From positions 168,678 to 232,677 of the forward strand of contig WNNJ02003482.1 of the NCBI GenBank assembly GCA_012934845.2: a DNA stretch of 64,000 nt, given 5' to 3'. The stretch's first letter is position 1, and each line of letters opens with the position of its first letter. The translations under genes and the position numbers were made by a program. The stretch is from Pomphorhynchus laevis. Taxonomy: Eukaryota; Acanthocephala; Palaeacanthocephala; Echinorhynchida; Pomphorhynchidae. Below, piece after piece: positions 12,165 through 24,256 of the stretch. A model generated the notes under the pieces. The model ran no database searches. It was not told the DNA's origin and was given only the letters and a program-made list of their open reading frames with translations.

Positions 12165-15158
12165 ATTTATTCGAATTAATTGTATCGATGGACAAACTTA
12201 AAATTCCGCAACAATTCAACCTTGATCCGGATGCACCCGATGCCCAAGACGAATGGAATCACTGGCGTCAGAAGCTGCTGAACTTTGTCTCATTGCAGGG
12301 CACTGTAACGGACGAACAAAAGAAGTTTGTGTTGGTGAACCTACTGTCGTCGCGACTGTACAAATTAATCAAAGATTCTCAATCGTTCGACTCGGCACTT
12401 GCCATCCTTGACGAAAAGTTCCGTAAACCATTAAATACAGTTTTCACTCGATTTCAATTACACACGTGTCGACAAGACAAAACTCTGACTATTCCGCAGT
12501 TCGTTAGAAAACTCGAGGATTAGGCCGACAAGTGTAATTTTGAAAATGTCGACTTTGACACCAATCGTCGAAGCCATTTAATCGACGCCCTTGTCCAGCG
12601 ACTTCTCAATTCCTATATTCGCGAGAGAATATTAGAATCAAACAAAACAAATTTCGATGAAATCGTTTTGATGGCTACATCTCTAGAGGCTGCCCAACAG
12701 CAAGCGGCAATCTTCAATTCAAACGATGAGACAACAATGCTGGCAACTATTTCTGGAGGCAACAAAAATGAGACAAATGTTTCCGACGCTCTGGACGAGC
12801 AATCGATCAACGCAGCATTGCGTAACAAAGACACCAAGTTGTGCTATTTTTGTGGTAACCGTTGCCATCCTCGTACTAAATGTCCTGCCCGTACTGTCAC
12901 GTGCAACAATTGTTCGAAACTGGTCACTTCGCAAAGGCATGCAAATCTAAAGGAAAATATTCTGCATCGACGGCTTCAGCGTTGTGTCTTTTGTCCATAT
13001 CAAATTCCGAAGAACAAACTTCAATTACTCATATCACTATCAATGGCCAACGAATTAATTGCCTACTCGATACCGGAAGCTCAGACAACTTCATAGATTC
13101 AAAAACTGCACGAACATTAAAACTACAATTGTCACCTTGTTGCAAAACTGTCTATATGGCTTCATCGTCTTCTCAGGCCACGATTACAAAGCACTGTACA
13201 GTATATATAGAACTGGAAAATAAGAACTATCCGCACTGCCGCTTTTCGATACTGTCGTCTTTATGCTCCGAAGCCATACTGGGTAGAGAATTTATGAGAA
13301 GACATGAATCGATTACATTCCCTTTTGGAGGAAATCTGCCTGGATTAAGACTTGCAAGTGTAACACCTGCACCTGTTATTAACATTCAACCACTAACACT
13401 ATTTCCAAACCTATCCAGAGACCTTTTTCCTGTCGTCACAAAATCGAGAAGACAAACACAACCAAATGCCGAATTTACACGAAACGAAATTGCAAAACTG
13501 CTTTAGTCCGGCGTCATCCGCGAAAGTAGATCACCCTGGCGCTCTCAAGTTTTCGTCGTTACAAATCGAAATGGCAAACAAAGAATGGTTGTCGACTATT
13601 TCTAGACCATTAATCGCTATAGACACTGGACGCGTACCCTTTATCTAACATCGACAGTCTAATCTCGAAAATAGCAACACATGTTGTATTTTTCACACTC
13701 GATCTAACTAGTGCGTACTATCAAATCCCTTTGCTCGAGGAAGATAGGCAATATACAGCATTCGAAGCCTCATGTCGTCTTTATGAGTTTCAACGAATTC
13801 CATTCGGACTCACAAACGCCGTTTCCGTTTTTCAGCGTTTTATAAACAAATTGATTGACGATAATAAACTCGAAGGAGTTTTTGCGTATATGGACGACAT
13901 AATCGTATGCGGTAAAGACGTCAAGGAACACGAAAACAGACTAAGTCGCCTAATGAGTGTTGCCAACCGACTGAATATCAAATTCGCTTCCGAAAATTCT
14001 CGTTTGAGCAAAACGCAACTAAACTTTCTTGGCTGCAATATACAACATGGATGTATTAAGCCTAACATCCAGAGAATCAAGCCTCTCATTTCCTACCCAA
14101 CTCCTAACGATCAAGCATCACTGAAAAGACTGCTTGGAATGTTCGCATACTATTCTAGATGGATTCCTTTTTTCTTGACAAAGATACGTCTATTAGTTGA
14201 ATCGAAATGCTTCCCCCTTGAATGTACCGTCGTCAAACAGATTGAGGAAATCAAGATGGAAATTTCAAAATCATTCCTCTGTGCTGACGATCCTATTCTT
14301 CCATTAACCGTTGAAACTGATGCATCTTACTCATCAATCGGCGCTGTGCTCAGTCAAGTCAATCAACCAATCGCATTTTTTCCAGATCCCTGCCCAAAAC
14401 GGCACTACGACAATCAAGTATAGAGAAGGAGGCCTTTGCTATTGTAGAAGCCTTAAAACACTGGAAACATTTCCTGTTGGGACGACATTTCGTGGTGATT
14501 ACCGACCAACGATCTGTGTCGTTCATGTTCGACCAAAAACAGTTGAATCGTATTAAAAGCGACAAGATTGCTCGATGGCGAATCGAATTAGCGCCGTGCA
14601 ATTTCGAAATTGAATATAGACGGGCAAAAACAATCAAGCTGCAGATGCCATGTCAAGGATAACTTGTTCTTCTTGCAAAACGACAAATGACCTCAAATGC
14701 CTACATGAGTCATTGTGTCATCCGGGAATTACACGACTGTTTTATTACGTACGTGCTTACGAACTCACCTACGACAAAAAAGAAGGAACCGACATAGTCT
14801 CATCTTGTAAAATATGCGCTGAGTTGAAACCACAATATGGCAAACCGAAAACAGCGCATGTCATCAAGGCAACGCAACCGTTCGAGCGACTAAGCATCGA
14901 CTTTAAGGGACCCTTGGCGTCCACTACATATAACAAATACATCCTTTGTGTGGTCGATGAATATTCACGTTACCCTTTTGGAATTCCATGTAGAGATACA
15001 TCTTCAGCATCTGTTATCACTTCCCTCAATCAAATTTTTAGTGTTTTCGGGTACCCGGCTAGCGTGCACAGTGATCAAGCGTCATGCTTCCAGTCAAATG
15101 AGTTTAGAACTACTTAAACACTCGAAGAATAAGCTGCTCTAGAATTTCTAGCTATAAC

Positions 15159-15940
15159 ATTGAAACTCTAAGGTACTTTATTGGAGATATGGTTTTAAAG
15201 GAAGTGTCTCATCATAAGGATTTAGGGATTATTGTTCATAGATCCTTGAAAACAAAGTTGAACACCGACTTCTTTCTAGGTAAAGCTACTAGGGCGTTAT
15301 ATTGTATTAAAAATACATTCCTCAGGTTAAGCTGTCACATGTTCAAGAGGTTATTCATCTCCATCGTCAGGCCACACTTGGAGTACTGCATTCAGGCTTG
15401 TTTCCCTGTCACTAAGCAAGAACTATTAGACCTGGAGTCTATTCTTAGGCGCGGATCGAGGCTCTGTATTGGCTTAAGTGGTATTGACTATTATGTACGT
15501 CTAAGTCGTATTGGGATGTTGTCGGTACGTGAGAGGTTCATATCCTTGGAAATGCTATGTATATGGCATATGTCGAATGATGTGGTAGGTTATCCCACCG
15601 ATGTAATCACTAGGCGGGTAGATCAGTTGCGGGGACATAGCAGAGTCTTGTATAAATTTAGATTTGGCAGATTACCAAAAGTGTATAGACTCTCAAGAAG
15701 AGGAATTAACATGTGGAATTCGTTGCCTGAGGAAGTCGTTGCAGCCCCCAGTTTGAGAACGTTTAAATCACGATGCTACAAATGGATACATGAACAATGC
15801 CGCCATTCAACACTACCACTGGAATACCCTAATTAGCTACGTTGACTGACCATTTGTTTTTGTTTTATTTTTTTATTTTTTTTGGACTCTGCCTGAATAG
15901 CCTTTTGGCTTTGGTATGTATTGGAATAATAATAATAATA
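15159..15940 (+). mobile_element. CR1-like LINE, copy B, inserted in the Gypsy integrase
   Basis: A 5'-truncated LINE whose open frame (15189-15836) is nearly identical to the C-terminal part of copy A, but retains YKFRFGRLPKVYRLSRRG before LPEEVVAAPSLRTF. It ends in a non-coding tail and an (AAT)n run at 15927-15940. It interrupts the fossil's integrase: HSDQASCFQ lies just before and GNGQAERF just after, with ATAAC at both edges as a likely short target duplication. The low divergence from copy A implies it inserted after the host element was already in place. Confidence 0.92.
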
Positions 15941-16589
15941 ACCCTCGCGGCAACGGCCAAGCTGAGCGCTTTGTCGGAATTGTGTGGAAGACTATTCTAC
16001 TCGCTCTTAAAACAATCAAGAAACCAACGAGTGAATGGGAACTCGTATTGCCACGAGTCCTTTCGTCTTTGCGTTCCTTATTATGCACATCGACTGGTGA
16101 GATACCTCACCAACGCCTGTTCTCATTCAAGCGAAATTCAAAAATCTGTTACAACGTCCCCGTCTGGTTGGTTAACGGTGAAAATGTTCTTCTTCGACAA
16201 AACCAAACGCCAAATCGTACCCGGCATTCTCACAAGTCGAAATCGTTTATTCAAATCGACACTATGCCACAGTTCGAAAACTAAGTGTAGAAGAAGTGAA
16301 CGTGTCAACGAGACGATTGGCAAGGTACCCAACGAATGAACATGACCCTGAAAACAACTTCATACCTTAGCAACATCGATAATTTCAAGACCTGCCACAG
16401 CAAAGTCCCGACTTGAACAGTCCGAGGAAATTGAATCAGCATGATACCGATACGATGCAAGAACAGGAAACTAGCGATGTTCAAGTATAGATCATTCCCG
16501 TTCAAAAGGAAAACACATATATCTTGAGACGAGGAAGTCGAGCGAGATAACCACCTAGATACCTCAATGAATACGTCACGGAGGAAGAA

Positions 16590-16697
16590 TGTCATAATCA
16601 TTCCTTTAGTTAAACTATTTGTTAAACTATTTACATATTATAATATTTACATATTGTAGATTAATTCGAATAAAACATATAGTGTTCGATCTCTTCA
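16590..16697 (+). repeat. 3' LTR, 108 bp
   Basis: Pairs with 12057-12164, differing at about four positions; preceded by a polypurine tract. Confidence 0.85.
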
Positions 16698-16699
16698 AT

Positions 16700-17109
16700 A
16701 TCTAAGCAAATACTCATTCGCGAATTAAAGTATTCTATCAGTTATATTTTATATAATTCAGGTTATAATTTACATTTATATCTTAATCATAGTGGTCAAT
16801 ATTTAAAGCTAATTTTGCTGCAATTCAATGCAAATCAGAAATATAGATGAGTTAATTATTTTCCAGTCATTGTAAAATACTGTAGCTTATATAATGTAGT
16901 TTGAATTGCGTATTTATAATTAATAAAGAATGATTAAACTAAACTAGACGCCATTTAAAAAGAAGTATTTGTAATGTATTATTATATACAAGGTGTTAGC
17001 TGAGACGCTGTTTTGCGTGATAAAAAACAAAATTTATAAATTAATATAGGGTAATCAGTAAATTGTCCGCACCAAGATCATTTGAACAAGCAGGATTCAA
17101 GATATTCGT
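16700..17109. repeat. Direct repeat R, copy 2
   Basis: Matches 11637-12045 and abuts the 3' LTR directly. Its divergence from copy 1 looks similar to that between the LTRs. Confidence 0.95.
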
Positions 17110-17439
17110 GTAAATGCGAGTGTCGATTATCCATTAATGCTAGGTGAAGTGCTTCATCAAAGAAGCAGGGACGACTTCTCAGGCAGCACATTACACAAGT
17201 TGATTTACAAGTTGGTTTACACTGGGTGCTCTATTTTAAAATAACCGATCCTTTTGAATAGCTTGCCTGCAAGTCTAAACTTGACCACTTTTGTTTTGGC
17301 CACATTCATTTTAAGAAGATTTTTCTTGCAGGATGATGATAATTCGATGTTGAACATTCTTGAGCTTTATCGATTGATGCCGTAATAATAATCAAACCAT
17401 CGGCGAATAATAGTTTTCGCAGATGAAAATTTTTTACTC
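17110..17439. other. Spacer between repeats R and D, no gene seen
   Basis: No open frame or element motif recognised. A short patch near 17250-17400 is richer in G and C and may be degraded LINE sequence, but I cannot show it. Confidence 0.4.
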
Positions 17440-17848
17440 CTTTCTCACTAGATATAAAATTTATTATACCGAACTGTTGTATTTCCTATTTGGAAATATT
17501 CGGCCAAATATTTCAAAATCAAATATATTGATTTTTAAAGCAATCAATATCATGGTACCATCGGATTTTAAAAATAATAATTAATCATATGCCAATGCTT
17601 GTAAACATCGAATAAAAGTTTAGTCCATAAACTCTAACGTTTAAAAAATGTTGTACAGGTTTATTAGATGGATCCAGCAAAATGTATTACACCAAGTTAT
17701 TTTTATAAAATAAACTAATTAGCGACTTGCGGTCATTTAATGTAATCATTGTTCGCCTTAAAATTAATACGGTGGATAAATGCTAACAATAACTACCTAT
17801 AAATCGTAACGATACAATAGCAAAAATTAGTAGTCAAGTTAAACAATA
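17440..17848. repeat. Direct repeat D, copy 2
   Basis: About 99% identical by eye to 9474-9882. The following bases (CAAGGCGTTAGTTGGGAAGC, then TGTTTTGCCTGAT) resemble a stretch inside repeat R (11929-11960), hinting that R and D belong to one repeat family or source locus. Confidence 0.95.
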
Positions 17849-18039
17849 TTATTACAAACAAGGCGTTAGTTGGGAAGCTGTTTTGCCTGATCAATGGTGG
17901 CGGACTAGTGAAGCAAATAAGATACTAAGCATTGGAGGCGGCAGTCTGAGAAACGTATTTTTGGTCTATTACAATGTCATAGTTGCTTTTATTCTTGCAA
18001 GCGCACTATTCAATCTGTCTTAAGAGAGCGATGAATTAT

Positions 18040-18760
18040 TACGCCCTAGTCCTTATAATGTTCACTTCATTTAATAACGCCCTACCAATGCAATACTGGA
18101 ACGACGAAATAGTGTTCCCTATTCTCAACGAAACGCATTTATTAATGTTTAACATGAGTCCAATGGCTTCATAACATTCAGTAAAGCAGTACAGGTCGTC
18201 CTGTAGCGACTGACAATCAGTCGGAGTACAAACAACAGTCCAGATTTTTAAATCATCAGCATATGCTAAAACAGGGTTCTTTAAACACAAGAGCAGGTCA
18301 TTAAGGAATACGGAAAAAATTAGTGGGTCTATAACAGATACTTGAGATACACCGTAAAGCACCCTAGAGCTCTTTGAAAGAACACCACCAACTCTTACTT
18401 GGAATGACCCCAAATATAATAAACTCTTAATCCACTAAATGGCCTGAAAATGGAAACCATAGTGAGCAAGCAAAGAGACGATACCGTCATGAGAGACACG
18501 GTCAAAGGCCTTAGAAAAGTTCAAAAAGACAGTGTCGATAACATAGCCAGAACTCAAGGCTTCCGTCCATCTTTCACGAGCTGTAGTTGATTTAGTTAAA
18601 CAATAACCGGTCGCCATAAATCAGTGTTATGAGTCCGAGAGAATACTGTTCTTAAGATGAAGTCGAAGCTGCTTCGTGACTAGTTTTTCGAGAAGTTTGA
18701 AAACCATGCAAGGCTATTGTGCGAATTTCCTACGAGCTAAAAGGGGGATACTTATTGCTG
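18040..18760 (-). mobile_element. LINE RT fragment related to the CR1-like family
   Basis: On the minus strand, 18617-18435 encodes VIDTVFLNFSKAFDRVSHDG (motif A) and 18413-18039 encodes YGVSQVSVIDPLIFSVFLND (motif B, altered) followed by LAYADDLKIW (catalytic YADD). The frame breaks between the two parts. It is more diverged than copies A and B. The region to about 18760 gives further broken RT sequence. The small plus-strand ORF at 17983-18174 is an antisense by-product. Confidence 0.85.
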
Positions 18761-19694
18761 AATGCTTCTTTTATCTTAATATAAATATATTTAACATATT
18801 GATGATTCTTGTGGTTACTTAGCTATCATTTCAATGACTTCAATAATGCCTGAATTTTATACGGCCTTACCTTTATCCTTAAAACTTTAAGCTAATTGGT
18901 GCATGTAAATGGCTTTTTTAAAAAATTTGGAGTAGTTTATTGTAAATGCTGCTATACTTCTCTAGCCTACTCTCCTTCTCGAGCTTACCTACTCGATCAG
19001 TAAACGCCATCACTTGAACTACTGCAGAGCTTCGCGTTATCAACGACCTTAGTTTTCATAACACAAAATACCTTGAGAGTACAGCTTTAATCAATTTGAT
19101 CAGGTACACTCACAAGCCCCTACGGTTTTAAACAAATCGGCAGCAACCAAATTCAAAGGGTTGATGTATATTGTTTCGCGTCTCCTTACTCTGATATAAC
19201 CTTTGCTAAATAGCATTAAAACTTCAATCATCCAATGTCTGTTGGTGCAAATGTTTAGGTGAAGTATGTGACAAATCACTTCACGTCTTCAACTATTCAA
19301 GAATCAAGTCCTTATCGATAATCGATGGAATCGTGATACTTTTTATATTTTCGTTTGTCGGTTCGTTCTATAAGCATATACTGTGCTTATATATTTATGA
19401 CCTAGCGTCGAAAGACGGCAGCGAACAAATTAATCCTTCTCGGATTAGTGTTTGCCTTTGCGCATTTTGAAATATACTGTTCAAATTTGTAAATTGGCAG
19501 TTTCTCAAATAGCAGTAGTCCATTAGTAATTAACGTATATTTTTCTATCGTTTAAAAATAACAAATTGTATTAAATGAATAATTTAATTGTAATTAATAA
19601 TATATACTATTTGTATGGAATAATTGCTATATAATTAGTCAATTTTCAGTTTAATAAAACATTTAATATTTTCCATTCAAATTTATACAAACAA
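18761..19694. other. Spacer downstream of innexin, no gene recognised
   Basis: The stretch 18990-19330 is less AT-rich than its surroundings and may be old element sequence, but no motif is recognisable. From 19500 to 19694 it is AT-rich and would hold the innexin 3' UTR. Confidence 0.4.
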
Positions 19695-21098
19695 TTAAAG
19701 GGTGCTTTCTGAATACTTTCGTCTTCGTCGCTTTAAGGTTTTTGTGATTGTCTCGTATGAGGGTAACGGATTTGTTGACACTAAAATAATAGGGTCGCCG
19801 CGCGATCTGTACATATGCTTACCTCCCCGCAAAATATTATCAATTATATTAATATGAACATTTCGGTTATCATTATGACTTGCTTTATCTAGAAAAATTG
19901 GCTGACTTGACTTAACGTCGTAGTAATACCAAAGACCGTGGATAATCTCGGTGGTTACATAGTCACCTGCGTTTGTGCAAAGCATGCGAATTATAAAAAC
20001 TCCGTCCGACTTCAAGTATTCTCGTACAAAATTTTTGCAATTTTTGGCCGACCCATCCTCGTCATTGGTAGCAGCTAAATTGCTACTAGACTTAATAAGA
20101 CTTACTCGCCTGCTTATGTATCGCATCTGTGAATACGGTAAAAACCTATATATCCATACTAATAGTGAATACAAATTGAATATCGCAACAGTTGCAAACC
20201 AGAACCAAAGTAGAGTAAAAACTTGCTGATTAAAAAGATTTATTGGGAGAACGCATTGCACTGTGTAAGGTTGACTGTAGTTTGGATGGTTGGGTTCTCG
20301 GACCCCAAAATCACACAGTGTTACTTTTGGAAAATAAACAGATAGATGATCGTGATGATGGCTAAAGAGTCTGTTGACAAGATCGAATCCATATCGTTCA
20401 AATGTTATTCCGAGTAGCGCTTTTAGCATAAAAAATTGCCAAATACTATTAGCTAGGAAAAATACCTTAGTTATCATATATATAGCAAAAAAGTAGCTAC
20501 CATGAAACTTTCCTCTCATGCAGCACACTATAGCCAATATTCTCTGAGTGAAGGACAGATATCGAGACCTTTGCTTTCGCCTTGGATCGTCAACGTATTG
20601 ATCTATCATTGAAACAATATAGTTCATTATCGACGTCCTATTACTGATTTTGTCCAAATGCTTGTAGCTTATGGCGGCCTCAACAACATCTTTAATGTCG
20701 ATACCAGAGCGAATCATAAAGTTTCGCCAAAACAATCGTGGCATATAGAAAAGCGCTGAAAGGAAAAGGAGGATAAACGGAATCCATTGATAGTATTTTA
20801 GTTCACGTTCTGTCCTCAATTCTTGCAATGCTGGTATTTCGTGATGTGGGTCCACGTAGTAAGTGTTGGTTATATAACATATGTGATTGGTATATTCTTC
20901 GTAGCCATTTGTGAAATAAGCCGGTACCCAACATTGAATCTGTCGACCACTAAACTGTCTATTGGAAACAATAGCTGAAAACATTGACAAAATGGCTACA
21001 GTATATCGATAATTTAACCGGTCACTTACATCATCGTCATTTGCTTTTGCGCCAAACAATAAGGCGGGTACTCTATTAAGTGCAAACAAAATATCCAT
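19695..21098 (-). CDS. Innexin (gap-junction channel subunit), single exon
   Basis: A 467-residue intact frame with all innexin features. The N-terminus has NYRYTVAILSMFSAIV (TM1, ~31-48). The first extracellular loop contains QCWVPAYF and HICYITNTYY (Cys56, Cys74), followed by the family signature YYQWIPF at 102-108 and TM2 (~105-124). TM3 is at ~203-230, the second loop has VTLCDFGVRE and YTVQCVLPINLFN (Cys262, Cys282), and TM4 (~294-318) has LLWFWFATVAIFNL. The C-terminal tail of ~145 residues is cytoplasmic and ends in basic RRRRK. Innexins form hexameric hemichannels joining neighbouring cells (family knowledge). Length is typical to slightly long. The first Met precedes the usual start context and needs no upstream exon. 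No intron is seen, which may suggest an intron-poor lineage or an old retrocopy, though the frame looks fully functional. The paralogue type cannot be named. Confidence 0.97.
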   Translation of the reverse strand: MDILFALNRVPALLFGAKANDDDVSDRLNYRYTVAILSMFSAIVSNRQFSGRQIQCWVPAYFTNGYEEYTNHICYITNTYYVDPHHEIPALQELRTERELKYYQWIPFILLFLSALFYMPRLFWRNFMIRSGIDIKDVVEAAISYKHLDKISNRTSIMNYIVSMIDQYVDDPRRKQRSRYLSFTQRILAIVCCMRGKFHGSYFFAIYMITKVFFLANSIWQFFMLKALLGITFERYGFDLVNRLFSHHHDHLSVYFPKVTLCDFGVREPNHPNYSQPYTVQCVLPINLFNQQVFTLLWFWFATVAIFNLYSLLVWIYRFLPYSQMRYISRRVSLIKSSSNLAATNDEDGSAKNCKNFVREYLKSDGVFIIRMLCTNAGDYVTTEIIHGLWYYYDVKSSQPIFLDKASHNDNRNVHINIIDNILRGGKHMYRSRGDPIILVSTNPLPSYETITKTLKRRRRKYSESTL

Positions 21099-23090
21099 TT
21101 AAAAAGTTTCAATTTCTTAATGTTTTTTTCTACAAGTGAAAAGTTCGCATTATAGTTAAAGCGTTTGCTACATTTTGTGGTTAAGCTGAATTCTCTATGA
21201 TATATATTTTTTGTATCGACTACTACCCAAAATATAAATCAACATAAGACTGTTTTCTTATCTGAAAAATGCTGTTTTTGGAATCTTAACCAATGCTGAT
21301 TCCTATGCGTTGGTTTTTGTTACAATTTGTTGACAAGATTTGTTCGAGGATCTGATTTTTATTTTGTTTTTATATAATCTATGAAGTACTGCACACAACT
21401 AGTAAATTCATGACAGTAATTTTTCTTAACATTTGCTAACGTCGATATAATATACAATGTGTATTTTTTTAAAGGATGTTCGTTCTACTCAAACGACAAC
21501 GATTTTTTCAAAGAAACAAAATTAAAATTAAATTTAATGTCAGCATATTAATCAATTAACAAGCATAAATTGATATCAGTAAGATCAATTAACAACATTA
21601 TTAAGCATTGAACTAAATGATAAAACTTAGATGTTACGAACATTTCGATTTTTAGTTAAATTAGCTGATCAATTAAATTAATTTAAATAATTAATCTTAA
21701 ATATATATATTTTCTATCCAATTTAGCATTATTTGTATACATCCATTAAATCTAAATACTTTTTTTACATAAATATTCAATTATCGGACTCGAGATGATA
21801 AATTAATTATTTTGAATTAATAAAATAAATAATAAATTAATAATAAATTAATAAATAAATTACTTTGAATTAATATTTTGGTGAATACTGTCACCCTATA
21901 ATTAAGTATATAGACAAAACGAATGCGTTTGGTTAAAATACAAGTTTGCATAAATTGCTTTAGATATTTACAGCACTAGGACTGGACAGCATCTTGTACG
22001 AACATGCTAATAAACGAAAATGCAGTGGAGGATTTGCAGCAAATGTTGTATGCAAATGCATTTAATATAAAATGCATTGTAAACGTTACACTTTCGAAAA
22101 CAGGAAATCAAGTGTAATAAAGTCAATTTGTCAGTACAGAACAAGAATTCCTAAAAGGATTAACTAAAATTCATTTTACTATTAACTAAAACTCAGAATT
22201 CAAAATTATTAATACAATCTTTACTCTCCTCCTTAGAAATATAGTAGTAAAGATTTATTTCTATATTCAACTTTTAAAATATGCCTTAATGGAAGGTTCT
22301 AGTACCGTATATTAATGTAAAATTAATAATAATTTTTATATAATATTGAATTAATATAAAATTAATTCAATTTATCAAGCATAATCACTTCAAATTAAGT
22401 TGTAATCCGAAATTCACAAAACTTAAAATTTAGATTTAATTTTAGAAAATTCATGTTAAATCTGCACATTCAAAACTACAATTATTAAAATTTCAAAATT
22501 TAATTACTTATAAAGTAAGTAATTACTTTTATACAATTTGAATGACAATAATGACTTTATACGATTTCAATTAAATTGAAATTGCCATATGTAGAAAGTT
22601 ACATTGATATTTTCATAAATAAAAAGAGTCATTGAAATTTTAAAAGTATCTAAAATTATATCAAAATTTTAAATATTTGATATAATTCCTCGTTTCTCTT
22701 CGAAATTGATTTACATAAATATTGTATTTCAAGTCAAACTTCTAAAAAGTGGACAATTCGTTTGCAAAATATTTACTGGTTTTTACACTGAATTTTTCAT
22801 CATGTATTTTTACATTTAAGTTGTCAACTATTAATTACAATTAATTGTCAATTACAATTTTTAACAAATCACATTTTGTAATTTCACAATTTTTGTACAA
22901 AGAACGAAATAAATTTTTATCAATAATTTAGGTAAAATTTGAAAATTTATATTAAAGCTATACTGGCTGAGTTGGTGGGTACTTAAATTAAATAGTAACT
23001 TATCCAACAGAAAATGTTTAAGAAAATGTTGCTTTTAATGAAAATATATTTTAGTATATGATAAAATATATATTTTATATATATTAATAT
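21099..23090. other. AT-rich region upstream of innexin, no gene seen
   Basis: About 2 kb of AT-rich sequence containing the innexin promoter. No ORF, repeat array or element motif is recognised. Confidence 0.5.
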
Positions 23091-23094
23091 ATAT

Positions 23095-23475
23095 ATTGCT
23101 ATGTTGGGTCGAGGAATAGGGGCCGAAACCTGATACCATAGCAGTTATTCTTGATGACCTCTAATCCTTATTCTGATACAACGTCTGTTATTTACTAGTC
23201 AATTCATAAAAATGACTTTTATAATAAATTTCAACATAGGAAATATGTCATTAGCATGTATTTGGTCCCGCTGTTATGTTAAGTCGAGAAATAGGGGGTC
23301 AAAACCTGATAACATAGCAGTTTCTCATGATGACCTATAATTCTTATTCTAAAACATCGTAAGCTATTTATTGGTCAATTTAAAATAAATTGACTTTTAT
23401 TTTATTATTTATAATTATTTATTTATTTATTATTGAATTTTGATTTAGCATTATTATTTTTATAATTAAATACTC
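23095..23475 (+). mobile_element. Two tandem PLE-A 3' modules
   Basis: Two copies of the PLE-A 3' end lie head to tail: the first from GCTATGTTGGGTCGAGG (23098), the second from about 23235. In the second the helix strands are GGTCCC and GGGGTC, still able to pair through G-U. The second is followed by the AT-rich tail shared with other copies. They look like 5'-truncated insertions, one into or beside the other. Confidence 0.8.
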
Positions 23476-23484
23476 ATGGTGTCA

Positions 23485-23632
23485 TAGTGCTTCTCAACAC
23501 GGATTCCGTTACGGTAGATCTCGTCTGTTTAATTTACTAACTGCTCGCGAAATGTGGACTGCGCACTTAGTTTTGGTAATTCAATTGATGTAATTTTTAT
23601 TGACTTTTCGTGAGTCTTCGATTGAAATTGAA
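23485..23632 (+). mobile_element. LINE RT fragment
   Basis: In one frame the plus strand gives SQHGFRYGRSRLFNLLTARE, the conserved block of CR1-like RTs also seen in copy A at 8.5 kb. It is followed by broken motif A sequence (FIDFS-like). A short remnant sandwiched between PLE-A pieces. Confidence 0.75.
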
Positions 23633-24160
23633 TTATTAGAATCCTTAAATATTTTAATAAATCAAAATTATTTAAAAGTAGGGGCATCTATATTTAGACA
23701 AGTAAAAGGTGTTCCAATGGGAGGTAATAGTAGCCCAATTATAGCTGACTTATTTTAAAGCTTTATATAATATGAATTTGTTCATAACTGCATAACAAAT
23801 AAATCTAAACTGTATAAAGATGTGATATATATGTTTAAATTTACAAGAAACGTATTTTTGCAGTAGCATTCATGTAAACCATATAATATTAAATATATTA
23901 CATTTAATAATGAAATTTGAAAAATTTGAAATTTAGATTAGTCATGATTATACCCGATAATTTAGCGATAAGAAAAAATTATTTTTTTTTGTAAATTTGA
24001 AATTAAACTTTTATAAATATAAATTATATAAAATCATATATAACAATTATTTATTATTTATAATTATTTATAATTATTTAATTATTTATTATTTTATTAT
24101 TTTATTTATCATTATTTTTAATTTTTAATAATTTAATATACTCAGTTACATGATCTGATT
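23633..24160 (+). mobile_element. PLE-A RT fragment and 3' tail
   Basis: Matches 3352-3540 of copy 1 (QVKGVPMGGNSSPIIADL at about 23700-23750) but is broken. After about 23940 comes AT-rich tail sequence ending with the shared CTCAGTTA..TGATCTGATTT block at 24140-24160. Confidence 0.8.
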
Positions 24161-24256
24161 TTTTTATTAAACATTAATTGTCTGTTTTTTTCTTAAAAAT
24201 GTAGATATATTTATATAAATTGATACATTAACTATTTTTTATACATAAAAAATCAA

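Larger units (their letters stand above)
12057..16697 (+). mobile_element. Ty3/Gypsy LTR-retrotransposon fossil with a nested LINE
   Basis: Short LTRs (12057-12164 and 16590-16697) begin TG and end CA. The 3' one is preceded by a purine tract GGAGGAAGAA. Between them, in order, are Gag (from 12188), zinc-knuckle-like cysteine motifs (near 12840-12940), an aspartic protease (LLDTGSSDNF near 13060), reverse transcriptase (AYMDDIIVCG near 13890), RNase H (VETDASYSSIGAVL near 14310), and integrase (zinc finger then SIDFKGP..SDQA, 14650-15110, continuing with GNGQAERF at 15950). The copy is broken by several lesions and by a LINE inserted in the integrase region. The two LTRs differ at about four sites, so it is not recent. 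No clear short target duplication is seen at the LTR edges. Confidence 0.9.

Noticed and set aside
15842-16339. 165-codon plus-strand ORF
   Set aside because: Crosses the LINE tail and the integrase fossil in a non-coding frame; a chance reading.
19975-20229. Plus-strand ORF of 84 codons
   Set aside because: Antisense shadow within the innexin frame.
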